Assembly (NCBI RefSeq): GCF_900102335.1
Contig: NZ_FNBM01000009.1
Coordinates: forward strand, 124,001 to 188,000
Source of the DNA: Phytopseudomonas seleniipraecipitans
Lineage (GTDB): Bacteria > Pseudomonadota > Gammaproteobacteria > Pseudomonadales > Pseudomonadaceae
Length of the DNA stretch: 64,000 bases
Direction of reading: 5' to 3'
Shown here in pieces: positions 7,772-16,183 of this stretch; the stretch's first letter is position 1, and each line of letters begins with the position of its first letter. Made by a program: the position numbers and the translations under genes. The notes beneath the pieces are model-generated. The model saw only the letters and a program-made list of their open reading frames with translations, did not search any database and was not told the DNA's origin.

Positions 7772-8788
7772 CTAGCGAAATTGCGCCAGGAACCGCAGAT
7801 CGTTATCAAAGAACAGCCGTAAGTCGTTGACGCCATAACGCAGCATGGCCAAACGCTCGACGCCCATACCAAAGGCGAAGCCGGAGTATTTTTCCGGGTC
7901 GATGCCGGACATGCGCAGCACGTTCGGGTGCACCATGCCGCAGCCCATCACTTCCAGCCAGCCAGTCTGCTTGCACACGCGGCAGCCTTTGCCGCTGCAC
8001 ATCACGCACTGCATGTCGACTTCGGCCGATGGCTCGGTGAAGGGGAAGAACGAAGGACGGAAACGCACGCCCAGAGGCTTCTCGAAGAACACCCGGAGGA
8101 ATTCCTCGATGGTGCCTTTGAGGTCGGCGAAGCTCACCCCTTCGTCGACCAACAGGCCTTCGACCTGGTGAAACATCGGCGAGTGGGTGATATCGGAATC
8201 GCAACGGTACACACGGCCCGGGCAGACGATACGAATCGGCGGCTGCTGGGACTCCATGGTGCGCACCTGCACCGGCGAGGTATGGGTGCGCAGCAGCATG
8301 TTGGCGTTGAAATAGAAGGTGTCGTGCATGGCACGCGCCGGGTGGTGGCCCGGAATGTTGAGCGCCTCGAAGTTGTGGTAATCGTTCTCCACCTCCGGGC
8401 CTTCAGCGATGCCGTAACCAATGCGCGTGAAGAACTGCTCGACGCGCTCCAGGGTACGGGTAACCGGATGCAAACCACCCGATGCCTGACCACGGCCCGG
8501 CAGGGTGACATCGATCCGCTCGGCGGCGAGCTTGGCGCTCAGCGCAGCCGATTCGAGAATTTCTTTACGGCTGTTAAGGGCGTCCTGAACACGCTCCTTG
8601 GCCGAATTGATCAGAGCGCCCGCCTTGGGACGTTCTTCAGCAGACAGATTGCCCAGAGTCTTCATGACCTGGGTCAGCTCGCCTTTCTTGCCCAGATAGT
8701 GAACCCGCAGTTGCTCCAGGGCGTTCACATCGTCGGTGTGGCTGACGGCCTCAAGCGCTTGCGAGACCAGCACATCCAGATTTTCCAT
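7772..8788 (-). CDS. pheS: Phenylalanyl-tRNA synthetase alpha subunit
   Basis: The catalytic chain of PheRS, which makes Phe-adenylate and transfers it to tRNA-Phe. The 338 residues contain an N-terminal coiled coil, class II motif 2 (HNFEALNIPGHHPARAMHDT) and motif 3 (FAFGMGVERLAMLRYGV). A cysteine-rich stretch (CVMCSGKGCRVCKQTGW) lies before motif 3. The gene is separated from rplT by 95 bases that contain two hairpins but no Phe-rich leader peptide like E. coli pheM. Confidence 0.98.
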   Translation of the reverse strand: MENLDVLVSQALEAVSHTDDVNALEQLRVHYLGKKGELTQVMKTLGNLSAEERPKAGALINSAKERVQDALNSRKEILESAALSAKLAAERIDVTLPGRGQASGGLHPVTRTLERVEQFFTRIGYGIAEGPEVENDYHNFEALNIPGHHPARAMHDTFYFNANMLLRTHTSPVQVRTMESQQPPIRIVCPGRVYRCDSDITHSPMFHQVEGLLVDEGVSFADLKGTIEEFLRVFFEKPLGVRFRPSFFPFTEPSAEVDMQCVMCSGKGCRVCKQTGWLEVMGCGMVHPNVLRMSGIDPEKYSGFAFGMGVERLAMLRYGVNDLRLFFDNDLRFLAQFR

Positions 8789-8807
8789 TTACAGACTCCA
8801 GATACGA

Positions 8808-8871
8808 AATAGGGGAAGAGCTTTAAGGCTCTTCCCCTATTGGTGACGTTTAGCACCGGGCGAGCCCGGTG
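8808..8871 (-). promoter_or_regulatory. Two tandem hairpins between rplT and pheS
   Basis: Read on the minus strand, the first hairpin (8854-8871) has a 7-bp stem CACCGGG/CCCGGTG with a CTCG loop. The second (8808-8841) has a perfect 14-bp stem starting AATAGGGGAAGAGC with a 6-base loop, followed by only three T and then the pheS ribosome site. The second could be a partial terminator, an attenuator or an mRNA processing site separating the ribosomal-protein message from pheST. No short Phe-codon-rich open frame is present. Confidence 0.7.
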
Positions 8872-8883
8872 ATTGTCGGGGAC

Positions 8884-9240
8884 TTAAGCCAGTACGGCTT
8901 TCGCTTTCTCGACAATCGCAGCAAACGCCGCTTTTTCGTTCACTGCCAGATCAGCCAGAACCTTACGGTCGATTTCGATCGACGCTTTTTTCAGGCCAGC
9001 GATCAGGCGGCTGTAGGACAGACCGTTGACGCGAGCACCAGCGTTGATACGAGCGATCCACAGAGCGCGGAACTGACGTTTTTTCTGACGACGGTCACGG
9101 TAGGCATATTGACCAGCCTTGATGACAGCCTGCTTGGCAACACGGAATACGCGCGAACGTGCACCGTAGTAGCCTTTAGCGAGTTTCAGAATTTTTTTGT
9201 GACGAGCACGAGCGATAACGCCACGTTTAACACGAGCCAT
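8884..9240 (-). CDS. rplT: 50S ribosomal protein L20
   Basis: A 118-residue basic protein typical of L20, beginning MARVKRGVIARARHKKILKL and containing GLSYSRLIAGLKKA near the C-terminus. L20 is an early assembly protein of the large subunit and in enterobacteria represses its own operon by binding the mRNA. It lies 27 bases after rpmI in the conserved infC-rpmI-rplT order. Confidence 0.98.
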   Translation of the reverse strand: MARVKRGVIARARHKKILKLAKGYYGARSRVFRVAKQAVIKAGQYAYRDRRQKKRQFRALWIARINAGARVNGLSYSRLIAGLKKASIEIDRKVLADLAVNEKAAFAAIVEKAKAVLA

Positions 9241-9267
9241 GAGCTATTTCCTCTATCTTGACCGAGA

Positions 9268-9462
9268 TTAACGAACGCGCAGCATGCGCGCGACCTTTGC
9301 AACGTCAGACGGATGCACCATGGTGCTACCGCGCAGGTGACGCTTACGTTTGGTCGACATCTTGGTCAGGATGTGGCTCTTGAAAGCGTGTTTGTGCTTG
9401 AAGCCGGTGGCGGTTTTCAGGAAACGCTTAGCCGCACCGCTTTTGGTTTTCATCTTTGGCAT
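9268..9462 (-). CDS. rpmI: 50S ribosomal protein L35
   Basis: A 64-residue basic protein matching L35 over its full length (MPKMKTKSGAAKRFLKTATG, then HILTKMSTKRKRHLRG). It is a small structural protein of the large ribosomal subunit. It lies between infC and rplT, 60 bases after infC, and is probably translated from the infC transcript. Confidence 0.97.
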   Translation of the reverse strand: MPKMKTKSGAAKRFLKTATGFKHKHAFKSHILTKMSTKRKRHLRGSTMVHPSDVAKVARMLRVR

Positions 9463-9522
9463 GTTCGGATACTCCGCATTCAGTTGATATAGATAACCAT
9501 AAGGCCTGCCGTGCCCTGGAGG

Positions 9523-10074
9523 TTACTTCTTGCGTTTGGGAGCGATGACCATCATCAGTTGGCGTCCTTCCATCTTAGGATGCTGTTCGACGGTACCGTA
9601 TTCAATCAGGTCAGCCTCAACCCGCTTCAACAGTTCCATACCCAGCTCCTGGTGGGCCATCTCACGACCACGGAATCTCAGAGAGATCTTGGCCTTGTCC
9701 CCTTCCATCAGGAAACGTACCAGGTTGCGCAGTTTTACCTGGTAATCCCCATCTTCCGTCCCTGGACGAAACTTGATTTCTTTAATCTGCTGCTGGTGCT
9801 GGTTCTTCTTGGCGATCGCAGCCTGCTTCTTCTTCTCGAAGAGGTGTTTGCCGTAATCCATGATTCGGCAAACGGGCGGCAGTGCGTCCGCAGAAATCTC
9901 TACTAGGTCCAGCTTCGCGTCTTCGGCAACTTTAAGCGCGTCTTCAATCGAGAGGATGCCAAGCTGCTCGCCCTCTGCGCCAATTAACCGAACCTCGCGC
10001 GCCGAGATATTCTCGTTGATCGGCGCCTTCGGGGCAGCTCGTTTATCTTGTCTCATATCACGCTTAATAATAAT
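9523..10074 (-). CDS. infC: Translation initiation factor IF-3 (ATT start)
   Basis: IF-3 binds the 30S subunit, prevents premature joining of 50S and rejects poor start codons. Its N-domain (PINENISAREVRLIGAEGEQ) and C-domain (KEIKFRPGTEDGDYQVKLRN, then RFRGREMAHQELG) are complete. The first ATG (10054-10056) would drop residues found in relatives. Upstream lie three in-frame ATT codons followed by AAG CGT GAT ATG, giving an N-terminus of the MIIKR-type used in Pseudomonas. The first ATT overlaps the thrS stop by one base (TAATT). Spacing from the GGAG at 10077-10080 would suit the second or third ATT better, so the exact codon is open. An ATT start is the known basis for IF-3 autoregulation. 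Confidence 0.93.
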   Translation of the reverse strand: MIIKRDMRQDKRAAPKAPINENISAREVRLIGAEGEQLGILSIEDALKVAEDAKLDLVEISADALPPVCRIMDYGKHLFEKKKQAAIAKKNQHQQQIKEIKFRPGTEDGDYQVKLRNLVRFLMEGDKAKISLRFRGREMAHQELGMELLKRVEADLIEYGTVEQHPKMEGRQLMMVIAPKRKK

Positions 10075-11996
10075 TACTCCAAATCTTGGCGACCGCGCCG
10101 GGAAACCGCTTGTGCGAGCAACTCATTGAATTGGGCGACGGGCATGGAGCCCAGGTCAGCACCTTCACGGGTACGCACAGCGACAGTTTGCGTCTCTACT
10201 TCACGATCCCCGATGACCAAAAGATAGGGGACCTTGAGCAAAGTATGCTCGCGGATTTTAAAGCCTATCTTCTCGTTCCTCAAGTCGGACTTGGCACGAA
10301 AACCGCTTTGAGTGAGTGATTTTTCCACTTCAAGGGCAAAATCGGCCTGCTTGTCGGTGATATTCATCACCACCGCCTGCGTCGGAGCCAGCCAAGCGGG
10401 GAACGCACCCTCGTAGTGTTCGATCAGAATACCGATGAAGCGCTCGAACGATCCGAGGATTGCGCGGTGCAGCATGACCGGGACTTTGCGGCTGTTGTCT
10501 TCGGAAACGTAACTGGCTTCCAGGCGCTGCGGCATGTTCGGGTCGTACTGCAGGGTACCGCACTGCCAGGAACGGCCGAGGCAGTCGAGCAGCGTGAATT
10601 CAATCTTCGGACCATAGAACGCACCCTCGCCCGGCAGGTATTCCCACGGCAGGCCGGCATCGTTGAGCGCATCGGCCAAGGCTTTTTCGGCACGATCCCA
10701 GAAGGCGTCATCGCCTACACGCTTGGGCGGACGGGTGGACAGCTTCATCTTGATGTCGCTGAAACCGAAGTCCGAATAGACCTGCAGAGTCAGCTTGATG
10801 AAGTCGGCCGCTTCCTTCTTCACCTGCTCTTCGGTGCAGAAGATATGCGCGTCGTCCTGGGTGAAGCCGCGCACGCGCATGATGCCGTGCAGCGCACCGG
10901 ACGCCTCGTTGCGGTGGCAGGAGCCGAACTCGGCCAGACGCAGCGGCAGTTCGCGGTAGCTCTTCAGGCCCTGGTTGAATATCTGCACGTGGCACGGGCA
11001 GTTCATCGGCTTGATGGCGTAGTCGCGGCTTTCCGACTCGGTGGTGAACATGTTGTCGGCGTAGTTGCCCCAGTGTCCGGACTTCTCCCACAGCACACGG
11101 TCGACGACCTGCGGGGTACGGACCTCCTGGTAGCCATTTTCGCGCTGCACGCCGCGCATGTATTGCTCGAGTACCTGGTAGATGGTCCAGCCATTGGGGT
11201 GCCAGAACACCATGCCCGGCGCTTCTTCCTGGGTATGGAACAGGTCGAGGCGCTTGCCGATCTTGCGGTGGTCGCGCTTCTCGGCTTCCTCGATGCGCTG
11301 GATGTAAGCTGCCAGCTGCTTCTTGTCAGCCCAGGCCGTGCCGTAGATGCGCTGCAGCTGCTCGTTCTTGGCATCGCCACGCCAGTAGGCACCGGACAGC
11401 TTGGTCAGCTTGAATGCCTTGAGAAAGCGCGTGTTGGGCACGTGCGGGCCGCGGCACATGTCCACGTATTCTTCGTGGTAATACAGGCCCATAGCCTGCT
11501 CGTTCGGCATATCCTCAACCAGACGCAGCTTGTAATCCTCGCTGCGGAACGTGAACACATCGATGACTTCGGCGCGCGGCGTCACTTTCTTGATGACGTC
11601 GTAGTCCTTATCGATCAGCGCTTTCATGCGCGCTTCGATGGCGGCGACGTCATCGGGCGTGAAGGGCCGCTCGTAGGCGATGTCGTAGTAGAAGCCATCG
11701 TCGATCACCGGGCCGATGACCATGCGCGCAGTCGGATACAGCTGCTTGACCGCATGACCGATCAGGTGAGCGCAGGAGTGGCGAATGATTTCCACGCCCT
11801 CCTCGTCCTTGGGCGTGATGATCTGCAGGGTCGCATCGGCTTCGATGAGGTCACAGGCGTCGACGAGACGACCGTTGACCTTACCGGCAACGGTGGCTTT
11901 CGCCAGACCAGCACCAATGGATTGCGCCACCTCGAGTACGGATACCGGGTGATCGAATGAACGCTGACTGCCGTCGGGAAGAGTAATGGTGGGCAT
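10074..11996 (-). CDS. thrS: Threonyl-tRNA synthetase
   Basis: The enzyme charges tRNA-Thr and edits mischarged serine. The 640 residues contain a TGS domain at the start (MPTITLPDGSQRSFDHPVSV), the editing-site HSCAHLIGHAVKQL block, class II motif 2 (HRNEASGALHGIMRVRGF), a catalytic zinc-site region and a C-terminal anticodon-binding domain. I chose the ATG at 11994-11996 because AGGAGG lies five bases upstream and it gives the family length; the frame is open 43 codons further upstream. Its stop overlaps the infC ATT start by one base. Confidence 0.98.
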   Translation of the reverse strand: MPTITLPDGSQRSFDHPVSVLEVAQSIGAGLAKATVAGKVNGRLVDACDLIEADATLQIITPKDEEGVEIIRHSCAHLIGHAVKQLYPTARMVIGPVIDDGFYYDIAYERPFTPDDVAAIEARMKALIDKDYDVIKKVTPRAEVIDVFTFRSEDYKLRLVEDMPNEQAMGLYYHEEYVDMCRGPHVPNTRFLKAFKLTKLSGAYWRGDAKNEQLQRIYGTAWADKKQLAAYIQRIEEAEKRDHRKIGKRLDLFHTQEEAPGMVFWHPNGWTIYQVLEQYMRGVQRENGYQEVRTPQVVDRVLWEKSGHWGNYADNMFTTESESRDYAIKPMNCPCHVQIFNQGLKSYRELPLRLAEFGSCHRNEASGALHGIMRVRGFTQDDAHIFCTEEQVKKEAADFIKLTLQVYSDFGFSDIKMKLSTRPPKRVGDDAFWDRAEKALADALNDAGLPWEYLPGEGAFYGPKIEFTLLDCLGRSWQCGTLQYDPNMPQRLEASYVSEDNSRKVPVMLHRAILGSFERFIGILIEHYEGAFPAWLAPTQAVVMNITDKQADFALEVEKSLTQSGFRAKSDLRNEKIGFKIREHTLLKVPYLLVIGDREVETQTVAVRTREGADLGSMPVAQFNELLAQAVSRRGRQDLE

Positions 11997-12184
11997 GGCG
12001 CCTCCTCTCCTAGTGGTGACCTCTACCAAAGGCCACATGGGTTGGGATGAGCCAGTAAGCGATCCGGTGGCGTATCTGCCATACAGAGGCAGGAGCCGTG
12101 AGGCCCGACCGAGAACGAACCGCAATCACTGGAAGATGCGAAACGGTGGATGCTTTCAGAATCATGACCGCCTGACAAGACGGG

Positions 12185-12213
12185 CAAAAAAAATGGCCGC
12201 CGAGGCGACCATT
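12185..12213 (-). terminator. Rho-independent terminator after tRNA-Val
   Basis: On the minus strand a 9-bp stem AATGGTCGC/GCGGCCATT (one G-T pair) with loop CTCG is followed by a run of T. It sits 9 bases past the tRNA-Val 3' end. The stretch from here to the thrS start (11997-12184) is an apparent untranslated thrS leader; I see no clear promoter or gene in it. Confidence 0.85.
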
Positions 12214-12221
12214 TAAAAATT

Positions 12222-12298
12222 TGGTAGGCACAATTGGATTCGAACCAACGACCCCCACCATGTCAAGGTGGTGCTCTAACCAACTGAGCTATGTGCCT
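12222..12298 (-). tRNA. tRNA-Val (anticodon GAC)
   Basis: A complete 77-base cloverleaf: acceptor AGGCACA/TGTGCCT, D arm AGCTCAGTTGGTTAGAGC, anticodon stem CCACC/GGTGG with loop TTGACAT (anticodon GAC), T loop TTCGAAT and encoded CCA. It decodes GUC and GUU. It has its own promoter upstream and a terminator downstream, so it is a single-gene unit just ahead of thrS. Confidence 0.97.
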
Positions 12299-12311
12299 GC
12301 TGTGGGTGCGC

Positions 12312-12339
12312 ATTCTACGGAGCCGCGCTAAAGAGTCAA
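12312..12339 (-). promoter_or_regulatory. Sigma70 promoter of tRNA-Val
   Basis: On the minus strand TTGACT (12334-12339) and TAGAAT (12312-12317) are 16 bases apart, and the tRNA begins 13 bases after the -10 box. Both hexamers differ from consensus at one position. The G/C-rich bases just after the -10 fit the stringent-control discriminator of stable RNA genes. Confidence 0.8.
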
Positions 12340-12756
12340 TACCCTTTTTCGCTAACTGACTAAAAAAATTGAGTTTTTTAGGTTTGCGGTCGGTAGCCGC
12401 CATGCCCTCGCCGTCGTAACTCTTATTCATGGGTATCGCTTCGCTCAACCCAGGCCACGATGATGCGCGTCGCCTCGTAGGGTGGAAAACGCCCTTCTTT
12501 TCCACCATAGCGGCGATTGCAAGTGGAGCTGGGATGACGGAAGCGGCGTGAGTGATCTTTCCCTACGCTGCGCGTGGGAATGCATTCCGGGACGCTCTGC
12601 GTCCCCGCGGGCAGGGAAGCGGGCCCGGAGCGCCCAAACCCAGCACCCACGCTTGAGCGCGGGTGCGATCAATCAACCTGGCGAGTGGATGAAAGAGCGT
12701 CAACTATGCGCCCGATCCACGTTAAAGCAGACAGGTCGGCGTAGGGGAATTGCATA
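12340..12756. repeat. Gene-free stretch with Pseudomonas intergenic repeats
   Basis: About 460 bases between tRNA-Val and the C39 peptidase gene hold no convincing gene. They contain copies of several dispersed families: GGGTATCGCTTCGCTCAACC at 12430-12449 (also found near 18030, 26830 and 31700), a GTAGGGTGGAAAACGC element with its inverted half TTTTCCACCATAGCG at about 12477-12513, and CCCTACGCTGCGCGTGGGAA at about 12561-12580 followed by an imperfect inverted GACGCTCTGCGTCCC. All are palindromic and typical of REP-like elements in this genus. Confidence 0.65.
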
Positions 12757-12782
12757 CAAAAACGGCGCTCAATGAGCGCCGT
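12757..12782 (-). terminator. Rho-independent terminator of the C39 peptidase operon
   Basis: A perfect 9-bp stem ACGGCGCTC/GAGCGCCGT with a 3-base loop is followed on the minus strand by five T. It lies 19 bases past the stop of the peptidase gene. Confidence 0.85.
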
Positions 12783-12800
12783 CTTGCTTTGCCAGATGGG

Positions 12801-13760
12801 TTACTGAACCGGGCACGCAATCGGCGCAGTGCACTGGCTAGATGCCTCACCCTGCTTACCGGCAACGGCAAAACGCTTGTCATCTGGTGCCAGGCGCTGC
12901 GCGCATTGGCGCGAGCTAGCGGCTTCGCTCTTGCAGCCACGCTCGTCCTGCACCTGGGAGAGATTGAACCAGCCGGCCGCGAAATCCGGCTGGCGGTTGA
13001 CGCTTTCCCTAAACGCCGCTTCGGCGCCGCGTAAATCTCCACCGGCGTAACGGCTGTTGGCCAGGGCAAACCAGCCTACGGCCTGTTCAGGCCAGCGCTG
13101 GGTCGCTGTGCGATAGGCATGCTGGGCGACATCCTTGCGGCCGACTTCTTCCAGATCCGCAGCGGCCTTGAGCCACACGGTTGGTTCAGCCGTGGCAGGC
13201 AGTTTGTCGGCGGGCATGGTCAGCACGGCCCAGCGATTGCCGCGCGCCCAGGTCTTGTCGAACGCAGCGAAATCCACCGTCCAGCGGCGGCTGGTACCGG
13301 AACGCAAAATCAGCGTCTGCTCGCGACGGTCATAGCCCACCAGCACTGCGAAGTGCCATTGCGGGTACCAGTCGAAAGCGAGGTTCTGCAGCACCAGCAC
13401 GGGGTTGCCTGCGGCCACTTCGGCGAGCAGAGCGTCGAGCTTGGGCTTGAGCGGGTAGACAAGAAGGTCATGGGAGCGGGCAGCGGCAACCATTTCCACC
13501 TGCAGGCTGCCCTCACGGCCGGGGATATACACCTGGCCCTGCAGGAAACCGGGGGTAGTCAGCACACCGCGCTGGTTGAGCATGGTCGCCAATGCAGCCG
13601 GCCCACACTGGTAGGCGGTCTGCGGAAAGAAAGGAACACTACTCAGCTCGACCCGCTCAGGCAGACGCTCGGCCTCCGGCGAAAGCACCGGAGACCGTGC
13701 GCATGCACTGAGCAGAACGATCAGAAGTGAAGCGAGAAGCGGTTTTAGCGATTTATGCAT
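12801..13760 (-). CDS. PA2778-type C39 cysteine peptidase lipoprotein with TPR repeats
   Basis: A 319-residue probable lipoprotein: the lipobox LLSAC has its cysteine at residue 20. The C39-like papain-fold domain spans about 40-190 with QTAYQCGPAAL (Cys52 nucleophile) and YPQWHFAVLVGYD (His136). The position where many C39 peptidases have the third catalytic residue reads LRSG, without an obvious aspartate. The C-terminal part (about 200-295) has TPR-like helices (AVGWFALANSRYAGGDLRGA). C39 domains usually cleave after double-glycine leaders; its real substrate is unknown. Its start overlaps the stop of the small membrane gene upstream by 16 bases, so both are coupled. I infer periplasmic work on or with that partner. 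Confidence 0.85.
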   Translation of the reverse strand: MHKSLKPLLASLLIVLLSACARSPVLSPEAERLPERVELSSVPFFPQTAYQCGPAALATMLNQRGVLTTPGFLQGQVYIPGREGSLQVEMVAAARSHDLLVYPLKPKLDALLAEVAAGNPVLVLQNLAFDWYPQWHFAVLVGYDRREQTLILRSGTSRRWTVDFAAFDKTWARGNRWAVLTMPADKLPATAEPTVWLKAAADLEEVGRKDVAQHAYRTATQRWPEQAVGWFALANSRYAGGDLRGAEAAFRESVNRQPDFAAGWFNLSQVQDERGCKSEAASSRQCAQRLAPDDKRFAVAGKQGEASSQCTAPIACPVQ

Positions 13761-14146
13761 TTGACGAAACTGAACAGGTTTGTGGCGCAGAGCATATCGG
13801 TGATGATGAAGATCACCAAGAACAACACGATGATGCCTACGACACCCGCACCGGCCGGCGCTTCGGACAGCTGCGCGTTGAATTGCGACAGTTCGGCGCT
13901 GGTCAGGTTGTTGATGCGATTTTCCACCTGATCACGCTCTACACCCATGGAGACCAGCTTTTCCTTGACCTGCTGATCATCGAGCATCGACAGCAGTTGC
14001 TGACGGTCGACCTGCTGTTGCTGCTCGGTGAGCACTTCACCCGTACCGATCATCGCGGCGTTGGCTAGTGGAACCTGGGCAATCATCAGGACATGGAACA
14101 CTGCCAACATGGCAGCCAGACGACGGAAGAACGGGGACTTGGTCAT
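13745..14146 (-). CDS. PA2779-type small membrane protein
   Basis: A 133-residue protein with an N-terminal hydrophobic signal/anchor (about residues 10-31, ending ANA), a Gln-rich soluble middle (EVLTEQQQQVDRQQLL), and a C-terminal membrane helix (VVGIIVLFLVIFIITDML) followed by CATNLFSFVKCINR. It matches the Pseudomonas family known from PA2779, always paired with the C39-type peptidase gene that overlaps it downstream. The C-terminal GAGVVG before the helix could be a processing site, but this is speculation. AAGGAGAT six bases before the ATG supports the start. Confidence 0.85.
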   Translation of the reverse strand: MTKSPFFRRLAAMLAVFHVLMIAQVPLANAAMIGTGEVLTEQQQQVDRQQLLSMLDDQQVKEKLVSMGVERDQVENRINNLTSAELSQFNAQLSEAPAGAGVVGIIVLFLVIFIITDMLCATNLFSFVKCINR

Positions 14147-14328
14147 TTTGGTATCTCCTTGTTGTTAACCATCATCCTAGACCCGCCTGGCAAACAGCCA
14201 GTTCCACCTATATCAGCGCCCATGACTGAAAGCGCTGGAGCCCTCGTCGCCTCGGCTTTTGCGGCACGCTTCGAGCAGCCGCTGGCGACTCGAATTGCGC
14301 CGCAAAAATGCGTTATCTGGCAAGCGCC

Positions 14329-15222
14329 TCAAGACGCCTCGCCGAGCTGACTGCTGAGGTAGTCGAGAAAACAGGTGATGCGTGAGGTAAGCGCGGTATT
14401 GCGATAGTAAACGGCGTGTATCGGTTGGCGGACCTCCACGGTGTGCTCGGTGAGTACCTGCACCAGATCACCGCGGGCACGATCAAGGTGGGTCATGAAA
14501 TCCGCCAGGCAAACAATTCCGGCGCCGCCAAGGGCCAGTTGACGAAGGGTTTCCCCACTTGAGGCCTGCAGGCTCGGCTCAATAGTGAAGGCGTCACCCT
14601 GCGGGTTTCGCAACGGCCACTGATTGAGGCTCTCCGGTTGGGTAAAGCCGAGGAGATTATGGCCGGCCAGCGCCTCGACGCTGGCCGGCACTCCGTGCAC
14701 CTGCAGGTAAGCCGGGCTGGCCAAAACCCGTAGGGGATTGCTGCCAAGCGGCCGAGCGTGCAGGGTCGAGTCGCGCAGCGGGCCGATACGGATCGCCACG
14801 TCGGTGCGCTGCTCGATCAAGTCGATGATTTCATCGCTGCTGTGCAGCTCCAGCTGGATATTCGGGTAACGCTCGCGAAAGCCATTCACCAGCGGCACCA
14901 CGCCATGCAACATGAAAGGCGCAGCGGCGTTGACGCGCAACCGCCCGGCCGGCGTCTGCCGACGTACGCGCATTTGCTCTTCTGCCTCTTCGACGCTATC
15001 GAGGATACGCCGCGCCTGGGCGAGAAAGGCATGGCCCTCTTCGGTCAGATCCAAGCGCCTGGTGGTGCGCTGCAAGAGTGTCACGTCGAGCTTTTCTTCC
15101 AGGCGACTGAGAGCGCGACTGATGCCCGAAGCGGTCTGCCCCAACTGCTGCGCGGCGGCGCTTATGGAGCCGCTGGCGACCACAGTACTGAAGGCGAGAA
15201 GTTCGTCGAGGGTAGTTTTCAT
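14329..15222 (-). CDS. LysR-family regulator, YafC-like, divergent from dkgB
   Basis: A 297-residue LysR protein: winged HTH at the N-terminus (MKTTLDELLAFSTVVASGSI, then SAAAQQLGQTASGISRALSR), then a type 2 periplasmic-binding fold for the effector. I chose the ATG at 15220-15222 because LysR proteins begin just before the HTH; the frame runs 36 codons further upstream. It is divergently transcribed from the aldo/keto reductase gene, the same pairing as yafC-dkgB in E. coli, so it probably controls that reductase and itself from the 150-base gap. Confidence 0.9.
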   Translation of the reverse strand: MKTTLDELLAFSTVVASGSISAAAQQLGQTASGISRALSRLEEKLDVTLLQRTTRRLDLTEEGHAFLAQARRILDSVEEAEEQMRVRRQTPAGRLRVNAAAPFMLHGVVPLVNGFRERYPNIQLELHSSDEIIDLIEQRTDVAIRIGPLRDSTLHARPLGSNPLRVLASPAYLQVHGVPASVEALAGHNLLGFTQPESLNQWPLRNPQGDAFTIEPSLQASSGETLRQLALGGAGIVCLADFMTHLDRARGDLVQVLTEHTVEVRQPIHAVYYRNTALTSRITCFLDYLSSQLGEAS

Positions 15223-15372
15223 GGCGGTATTCGTGAGTGCGACGCAAATATGTTCTGCATGAAACGCGGTTTTTGCGCATAAGTCCACGGTACATACTGG
15301 CTCACCAATCCAGCGCAACAACCCCGCCACAGCGCTGTCAGCTACAGACAGTCCATTTGACAGGAGCCCCTC

Positions 15373-16176
15373 ATGCAGCAGATTCCCGCCCTAGGCCTCG
15401 GCACGTTCCGCCTCAAGGATCAACAGGTCATCGACTCGGTCCGCAATGGTCTCGAACTGGGCTATCGGCATATCGATACCGCCCAGATCTACGGCAATGA
15501 GGCCGAAGTCGGCCAGGCCATCGCAGAAAGCGGCGTACCGCGTAGCGAGCTGTTCGTCACCACCAAGGTCTGGACCGACAACCTCGGCTCCGACAAGCTG
15601 ATCCCCAGCCTGAAGGAAAGCCTGCGCAAACTGCACCTCGGCCAGGTCGACCTGACCCTGATTCATTGGCCGTCGCCCAACGACGAGATTCAGGTGGCCG
15701 AATACATGGCCGCATTGATGGAAGCCAAGGCCGCCGGCCTGACCGACAAGATTGGCGTATCGAACTTCACCAACGCCCACCTGCAACAAGCCATGGAAGT
15801 GGTCGGTGCCGACCAGATCGCCACCCATCAGGTGGAAATCCACCCATTCCTGCAGAACCGCAAGGTCGTTGAGTTCGCTCAGGAGCACGGTATCCATCTG
15901 ACCGCCTACATGCCGCTGGCTTACGGCAAGGTCATCAGCGACACGGTGATTCAAGGCATCGCCGCCGGCCACGCCGCCAACCCGGCACAGGTCGCCTTGG
16001 CCTGGGCGCTGCAGCAAGGCTTTGCGGTAATCCCGTCATCGACCAAGCGCGCCAACCTGGAAAGCAACCTCGGCGCCTTGAACCTGACACTCAGCGAGCA
16101 GGACATGGCCTCCATTGCCAAGCTGGAGCGCGGCGAGCGCCTGGCCAACCCAGGGTTCGCTCCCAAGTGGGATTAA
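15373..16176 (+). CDS. dkgB: 2,5-diketo-D-gluconate reductase B (aldo/keto reductase)
   Basis: A 267-residue NADPH-dependent aldo/keto reductase, the same length as E. coli DkgB and very similar throughout (GLGTFRLKD, RHIDTAQIYGNE, VDLTLIHWPSPNDE, VIPSSTKRANLESN). The catalytic tetrad is present: Asp35, Tyr40, Lys65, His98. DkgB reduces 2,5-diketogluconate and small aldehydes such as methylglyoxal in the cytoplasm. CAGGAG lies 7 bases before the ATG. The gene ends 7 bases from the convergent arfB stop. Confidence 0.93.
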   Translation: MQQIPALGLGTFRLKDQQVIDSVRNGLELGYRHIDTAQIYGNEAEVGQAIAESGVPRSELFVTTKVWTDNLGSDKLIPSLKESLRKLHLGQVDLTLIHWPSPNDEIQVAEYMAALMEAKAAGLTDKIGVSNFTNAHLQQAMEVVGADQIATHQVEIHPFLQNRKVVEFAQEHGIHLTAYMPLAYGKVISDTVIQGIAAGHAANPAQVALAWALQQGFAVIPSSTKRANLESNLGALNLTLSEQDMASIAKLERGERLANPGFAPKWD

Positions 16177-16183
16177 GCACGGA

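Noticed and set aside
10416..11960. 514-codon plus-strand frame opposite thrS
   Set aside because: Same artefact; ThrRS motifs are complete on the minus strand.
12010..12165. 51-codon frame in the thrS leader
   Set aside because: No threonine-rich run, weak ribosome site and odd composition; not a convincing leader peptide.
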